Source of the DNA: Chamaecyparis obtusa
Lineage: Eukaryota; Streptophyta; Pinopsida; Cupressales; Cupressaceae
Assembly (NCBI GenBank): GCA_027943335.1
Contig: BSBK01007023.1
Location: forward strand, 372,001-436,000
Reading direction: 5' to 3'
DNA: 64,000 nucleotides
Below, piece after piece: positions 59,001-64,000 of the stretch; position 1 is the first letter of the stretch; each line of letters starts with the position of its first letter. The translations under genes and the position numbers were made by a program. Below the pieces are notes generated by a model that was not told where the DNA came from, did not search any database, and saw nothing but the letters and a program-made list of their open reading frames with translations.

Positions 59001-60456
59001 ATCTTTGAAACTGCCATGGTCTACCCAACAACATATGACATGCATCTATAGATATGATATCACACAATACCTCATCTTGGTATCCGCCAATCTTGAACTT
59101 CACCAGCCATTGTTCATTGACCATGACCTTGTGGTCATCCTGTACCCAGGCAATCCGATATGGATGTGGGTGTTTCTGTCTCTTGAGCTTCAACTTTGTC
59201 ACCATCTTTTCTGAAACCAAATTGTCAGTGCTTCCACTATCAATAATCATATCACAACATTTACCTTTGCACTTGCACCTAGTGCGAAACAGGCTCCTTC
59301 TTTGCTCAGGTTCATTCTCACCACTCAATAGGACTCTTCTGTTAATCAACATTTCTCCTCTTTCAGCATCTTCAGAATTTGATGATCTGGCATCTTCATC
59401 TACATGTGCAACTCTGGCCTGGCTTTCATTTCTCCTGTCTATTCTTCCTTGGTGCTGAGGACATTCAAATGCCCTATGACCTTCTTCTCCACAGTGAAAA
59501 CATGTTCCACAAAAGCCACCTCTTCTAGATCCTTGTCCTCCTCCTCTTCCTCTTTGATCTCTATTATTCTGATCCTAGAAATGATTAGAATTATTTCTTC
59601 GCTGATTCTGACTAATACTGGCCTCATCCTTCTTTTTTGGATCTTCATTTCGGCCACCATATGACCGTCCACCAGATCATCCACCATGACCTCTTCCATT
59701 TTGTCTGCTCTCAAACTTCTTGTTCAGCTTTTCCTCTACTTTTAGGGCAAACTGGTATGCCTCTTCAATGCTGTTCATTCAAATTAGATTCAGCTCCTCT
59801 TGAATGCTTGGCCTTAACCCATTAAGGTATCGGGCAACTTTCTCCTTACCAGCTTCTGCATGGCCTGTTCTGATGAGAAGTCGGTAGAACTCCTCTGTAT
59901 ACTCCTGAACAGATCTTCTTGCTTGCTTCAAACTCTGTATTTTCTTCAGTAGGTCAAGCTCATAATCAACAGGAATGAACTGTCACTTCAATTTATCCAC
60001 CATCTGATCCCATCTTGTGATTTTATCTTTCCCTCTTCTATTTCGCTCTAATTGAATTTCTTGCCACCAGATCTTCGCATGACCTTTCAATCTGGCTTTC
60101 ACAAATTTGACCCTATCAGGATCCTCAACATCTTCGTACTCAAAATATTCCTCACATTCATTGATCCAGTCGATCAATTTCTCTAGGTTAAGATTTCCAA
60201 AAAATGTAGGAACCTCAATCTTAGGTCTTTTTCCAATCTTGGAAATCGTCCAAAAAAGTTTTTCTTCCTCCTAGTTCACAATTTCAGCTTCTCCTTCTTG
60301 ATATTCTTCTTCGGCTTCATCCTCGCTTTCATCTCTAAGATTAAGATTCATTCCTCTATGAATCTCTTCTTGCAATACTCACACTTGTCTCTGCAGCTCT
60401 CTAACCTCAGGTGTTACAACACTAGCTCTTCCACCATGTTCCATTCGTGGAGGCAT
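56017..60456 (-). pseudogene. G3 gag-pol, best-preserved chromovirus copy
   Basis: ATG 60456-60454 (MPPRMEHGGRA) to TGA 56017-56019 spans 1,479 codons in one phase with no frameshift. Zinc knuckle at 59461-59502, protease VIIDSGSTDN-type (here MIIDSGS), YLDD at 58201-58212, RNase H and integrase zinc region all lie in frame. An open stretch of 624 codons covers 57055-58929. Stops include TGA near 58930, TAG 57055-57057, TAG after SPF and TAG at 56137-56139. Confidence 0.93.
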
Positions 60457-60547
60457 TTTTGCGATGCGCGCTGAAACCCTAGCCATGGTCCTGGTGCAAA
60501 CTGCCTCACAGTCGGTGATCTGTTTACACACTCAAGAAATCCTACTC

Positions 60548-60569
60548 ATCATTTCTCAAGAAATAGGCT
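60548..60569. other. filler at inverted G3/G4 junction
   Basis: The 22 bases atcatttctcaagaaatagg(ct) match neither arm. They repeat ctcaagaaat from 60531-60540 and contain the near-palindrome atttctcaagaaat. G4 then starts with tgatgca, which is also the first seven bases of the family LTR. Confidence 0.8.
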
Positions 60570-62719
60570 TGATGCATATTCGTATGGTATTTGAGAAGTT
60601 GAGAGAAGAGAAATTGTTGATTAATTTGAAGAAGTGCAGTTTTGTGAAGAAAGAGTTAGTGTATTTGGGATTTGTAGTTTCAGCAGAAGGTCTAAAAATG
60701 GACCCAGAGAAGGTACAGGCTATTCTTGAATGGCCTACTCCAAGGAATGCTACTGAGGTAAGATCTTTTCATGGTCTAGCTAGCTTTTACAGAAAGTTTA
60801 TCAGAAACTTTAGCAGTATTTGTGGACCCTTGACTGAAACAATGAGAGGGGATAGAAAAGAATTTAAGTGGACTAATGGGGTGGAAAAGAGTTTTCAATT
60901 GTTGAAACAAAAAGTTACAAAACAACCTATTTTAGCACTTTCAGATTTTAATAAGGTGTTTCAAGTAGATTGTGATGCTAGTGGTACTGCAATAGGAGCT
61001 GTTATGAGCCAAGAAGGTAAACCTGTTGCTTATTTCAGTGAGAAGTTAAATGATGCCAAGAGGAAATATTCTATTTATGATCAAGAATTTTATGCTATAG
61101 TTCAGGCATTAAAGAAGTGGAGACATTATCTGCTTCCTAAGGAGTTTGTTTTGTATACTGATCATCAAGCTTTGCAATATTTGAATAGTCAAGGAAAATT
61201 GAATCAAAGGCATTTGAAATGGGTTGAGTTTTTGCAGAGTTATACATTTGTTTTGAAACACAGAAGTGGAAAGTCTAATAGGGTTGCAGATGCTCTTAGC
61301 AGAAGGCAACTATTGCTGACAGAGATGCAAATTGAGGTGGTTGGGTTCAAGGAACTCAAGAATTTGTATCCAGAGGATCCTGATTTTGGTGAAGCTTGGA
61401 AAGCTTGTACAGAACCTGTTACTCTAGACAGGACAAAATGGTCGGATTTCATCATCCAGGATGATATGCTATTCAGAGGGAGTCAGTTGTGCATTCCACA
61501 AAGTTCTATGAGGGAGAATCTCATCAAGGAGAAGCATAGTGGAGGATTGGCTGGACATTTTGGTCATGATAAAACCCTTGCTTTGGTTGGTGAGAATTAT
61601 TATTGGCCACAATTGCAGCAAGATGTGAAGAAGTTTGTACAGAGTTGCAGAGTATGTCAAATGGCGAAAGGAGTGAAGCAGAATACAGGGTTGTATCAGC
61701 CATTACCTGTACTAGAGAAGCCTTGGGAGGATATCAGCATGGACTTTGTTCTTGGTTTACCGAGGACATAGCGGGGACATGATTTAATTTTTGTGGTAGT
61801 TGACAGATTTTCAAAGATGGCACATTTTATTCCCTGCAAGAAGACTAATGATGCTGTTCATGTAGCAGAATTGTTTTTCAGAGAAGTAGTGAGACTTCAT
61901 GGTTTGCCAAAGACCATAGTTTCAGATTGCGACACTAAGTTTGTTGGATATTTCTAGCGTACATTGTGGAAGAAGTTGAAGACAGATTTCAAGTTTAGTT
62001 CATCACATCATCCACAGACTGATGGACAGACAGAGGTGGTGAATAGAAGTTTGGGAAATTTGCTGAGATGTTTGGTTGGAGATAAGCCAACAGGATGGGA
62101 TTTGATTTTACCATAGGCGAAATTTGCATACAATAATTCTGTCAACAGGAGCACTGGTAAATCACCATTCTAGATTGTATATGGAAGTAGTCCAAGAAAT
62201 GCATTTGAATTAAGGAAGATAGATAAAGGAGAAATAAGTAGTGCTGAAGCTGAGGATTTTGTAGAACACTTGAAGAACATCCATGGGGAGGTGAGGAAGC
62301 ATATTACCAAGATGAACGCACAGTATAAGGCTAAGGCAGATGAGAAAAGGAGGTATAAGGAATTTTAAGTTGGAGATGAAGTCATGGTTCATTTGCGGAA
62401 GGAGCGATTTTCGGTTGGTACATATAACAAGCTGAAAATGAAAAAATTTGGACCATGTAAGATATTGAAGAAGCATGATTCAGGAAATGCATATGAGGTA
62501 GAATTGCTTACTGAGCTAAATATTTCACTAGTGTTTAACATTTCAGATATGACAGAGTATCATGAAGGAGGTGCTGAAGATGAGATCACAGCAGCACAGT
62601 GGAGTATTCCAGCAACTAGTTCAGACACTAAGGAGATCGAAGATATACTGGATAGTCATGTTGGCAGAAGCACAAGGAATAGGACATATGAAGAATATCT
62701 GGTCAAGTGGAAAGGATGA
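60570..62719 (+). pseudogene. G4 pol fragment
   Basis: It contains the end of the reverse transcriptase, RNase H (YTDHQALQYLN), integrase zinc region (CRVCQMAKGVK), core and chromodomain start. The codon after GVK is CAG (61679-61681), where G1-G3 have TAG. Stops occur after LPRT, YF, LP, SPF and EF, and the shared TGA is at 62717-62719. Through the junction, the open frame starts at 60464 in G3 antisense leader and reads 435 codons into G4. Confidence 0.92.
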
Positions 62720-62826
62720 CCTGTTGAAGATTCATCATGGCTGACAAAGGAGGAGGTTAGCTGTCTTGGTTTTCCTCTGCACACCTGAGTCGTGATAGGG
62801 TCACTTCTCAAATTACCCTGGGTGTC

Positions 62827-63474
62827 TGATGCAGGAGCATCCTGGGTGTGAGAGCAATCTTGCATCACCTAAAAATATTTCTATTTTTGTATTCAATAAG
62901 GGCTATTTTGTTCAGAGCTGCTATTTATGGAAAGTTACTATTTTTGGTAATTTTTGTATGTGCTCAGAATGATCTAATTTCTTTCTTGGAGGTTGATTTT
63001 GGTCATATAAGTCTACCAGTAAAGTTTCATTGCCAGATCAAGTGTATATTGGAAGATATTGAAGATTTTCGGTATTGGCAGCAGGGTATAGAAACTTTGA
63101 ACTTAGTTTTGAAGGCTTTAGAGGCCCCGGATGAGGTTAAAAATTTGGGTGACGGGCACTTGCACGGTTGAAGCCTGAAGAGTGCTTTGTGGCATTTCTG
63201 AAATGGGGTTATAATAGCCGATCGGGTCAACTGGGGATGACTTATGGTCTTTGGAAGTTGGGCCACCCGAAATGGCAAAAAATAATTTTCTTCAAAATTT
63301 ATGTTCTGGTTTCAAAGGTTATCTTGAGCCGACTATGATGTAATAAAATGTAAAATAAAATAATTCTAAGTTTGGTCGGCCTTATTGGCTAAAATTCTGG
63401 AACCTTCCCAGGCGGTGGAAAATTGCCTATATAAGGAAGGCTGTATTATTGTCTTAGGTAGTTCGGAATAATTC
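62827..63474 (+). repeat. G4 3' LTR, truncated (648 bp)
   Basis: It begins TGATGCAGGAGCATCCTGG and ends ...ggaataattc at the point matching G3 55262. A TATA word lies near 63426. It is the left arm of a large palindrome. Confidence 0.93.
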
Positions 63475-64000
63475 TCCCTCACAATATTCTATAGGACAAA
63501 GCCTCGAATAAATACCTAGATCTACTACCCAGAATTATTCTGAACTGCCTAAGACAATAATACAGCCTTCCTTATATAGGCAATTTTCCACCGCCTGGGA
63601 AGGTTCCAGAATTTTAGCCAATAAGGCTGACCAACCTTAGAATTATTTTATTTTACATTTTATTACATCATAGTCGGCTCAAGATAACCTTTGAAACCCG
63701 AACAAAAATTTTGAAGAAAATTATTTTTCACCATTTCGGGTGGCCCAACTTCCGAAGACCATAAGTCATCCCCAGTTGACCCGATCGGCTATTATAACCC
63801 CATTTCGGAAACACCACGAAGCACTCTACAGGCTTGACCTGCGCAAGCACCCATCACCCAAATTTTTGACCTCATCCAGGGCCTCTAAAGCCTTCAAAAC
63901 TAAGTTCAAAGTTTCTGTACCCTGCTGCCAATACCAAAAATCTTCAATATCTTCCAATATACACTTGATCTGGCAATGAAACTTTACTGGCAAACTTATA
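63475..64000 (-). repeat. G5: minus-strand chromovirus LTR, leaves window
   Basis: The sequence matches the LTR from offset 155 (tccctcacaatattct, G3 55205) onward, in the same orientation as G3. The first 154-155 bases are missing at the junction with G4. The window ends inside it. Confidence 0.92.

Larger units (their letters stand above)
55050..60547 (-). mobile_element. G3: third chromovirus copy, lacks 5' LTR
   Basis: The 3' LTR, full gag-pol and leader are present on the minus strand. The copy ends inside its primer site at 60547, where G1 and G2 continue into the 5' LTR. A short filler and an inverted partial copy (G4) follow. LTR words (ccccagttgacccgatcgg) group G3, G4 and G5 apart from G1 and G2. 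Confidence 0.93.
60570..63474 (+). mobile_element. G4: inverted partial chromovirus copy, from reverse transcriptase to truncated 3' LTR
   Basis: The plus-strand sequence starts within the reverse transcriptase ([14 protein letters not shown]) and runs through integrase and chromodomain start to a 3' LTR. From the breakpoint to the terminal TGA it has the same length as G3 (2,149 bases apart), so there is no net indel. Its LTR stops 212 bases early at an inverted junction with G5. Confidence 0.92.

Overview
The window is plant nuclear DNA made almost entirely of nested, decayed LTR retrotransposons. I see no host gene, rRNA, tRNA or CRISPR array. A large-genome seed plant is the best fit, because Sirevirus-like Ty1/Copia, chromodomain Ty3/Gypsy and Tat/Athila-like Ty3/Gypsy elements are stacked on each other, LTRs are about 0.8-1.3 kb, and primer sites match initiator tRNA-Met. 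A gymnosperm is plausible, but the sequence does not prove it. || Layout. 1-1700 is gene-free AT-rich sequence. 1711-13284 is a 5'-truncated Copia element (Copia-1, + strand) split by a complete Gypsy chromovirus (G1, - strand, 5035-11355, target duplication ATTAT). 13285-17294 is low-complexity sequence with a decayed Pro/Ser-rich reading frame and a G-patch-like motif; it resumes at 30366-31336. Into it went a complete Copia element (Copia-2, 17295-30365, duplication AAGGA), which holds a second chromovirus copy (G2, 19629-25990, duplication GATGT). || From 31337 to the window end there is a deep nest. Copia-3 (- strand) is interrupted at 34540 by another Copia-type LTR (X). X is interrupted at 34952 by a Tat/Athila-like Gypsy element (G6, - strand). 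G6 was hit by a non-autonomous Sirevirus-like element (Z, 39373-46893, duplication ATCTA) and, inside its 5' LTR, by an unclassified element (Y, 52938). Y was hit at 55050 by a third chromovirus (G3). G3 runs through an inverted junction inside its primer site into an oppositely oriented partial copy (G4), whose LTR is then mirrored by another LTR (G5) that leaves the window. || How the parts relate. Copia-1, Copia-3 and Z share a 3' architecture: several GGGGGAG polypurine tracts before the 3' LTR and a TTCACCCC(n)TCTCAGT box near the LTR end. Z has LTRs, primer site and polypurine tracts but no protease, integrase or reverse transcriptase; it carries a coiled-coil protein with five CCHC knuckles and an unrecognised frame of about 1,100 codons. 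It would need enzymes supplied by an autonomous relative. || Decay is mostly nonsense mutation rather than frameshift. Most stops are TAG or TAA where sister copies or conserved motifs have Gln, as expected for deamination of methylated CAG (CHG) sites. The most interesting items are Z and its second frame, the RNase H-like domain of G6 between protease and reverse transcriptase, the G3/G4/G5 inverted structure, the chimeric 5' LTR of Copia-2, and stop codons shared between chromovirus copies.
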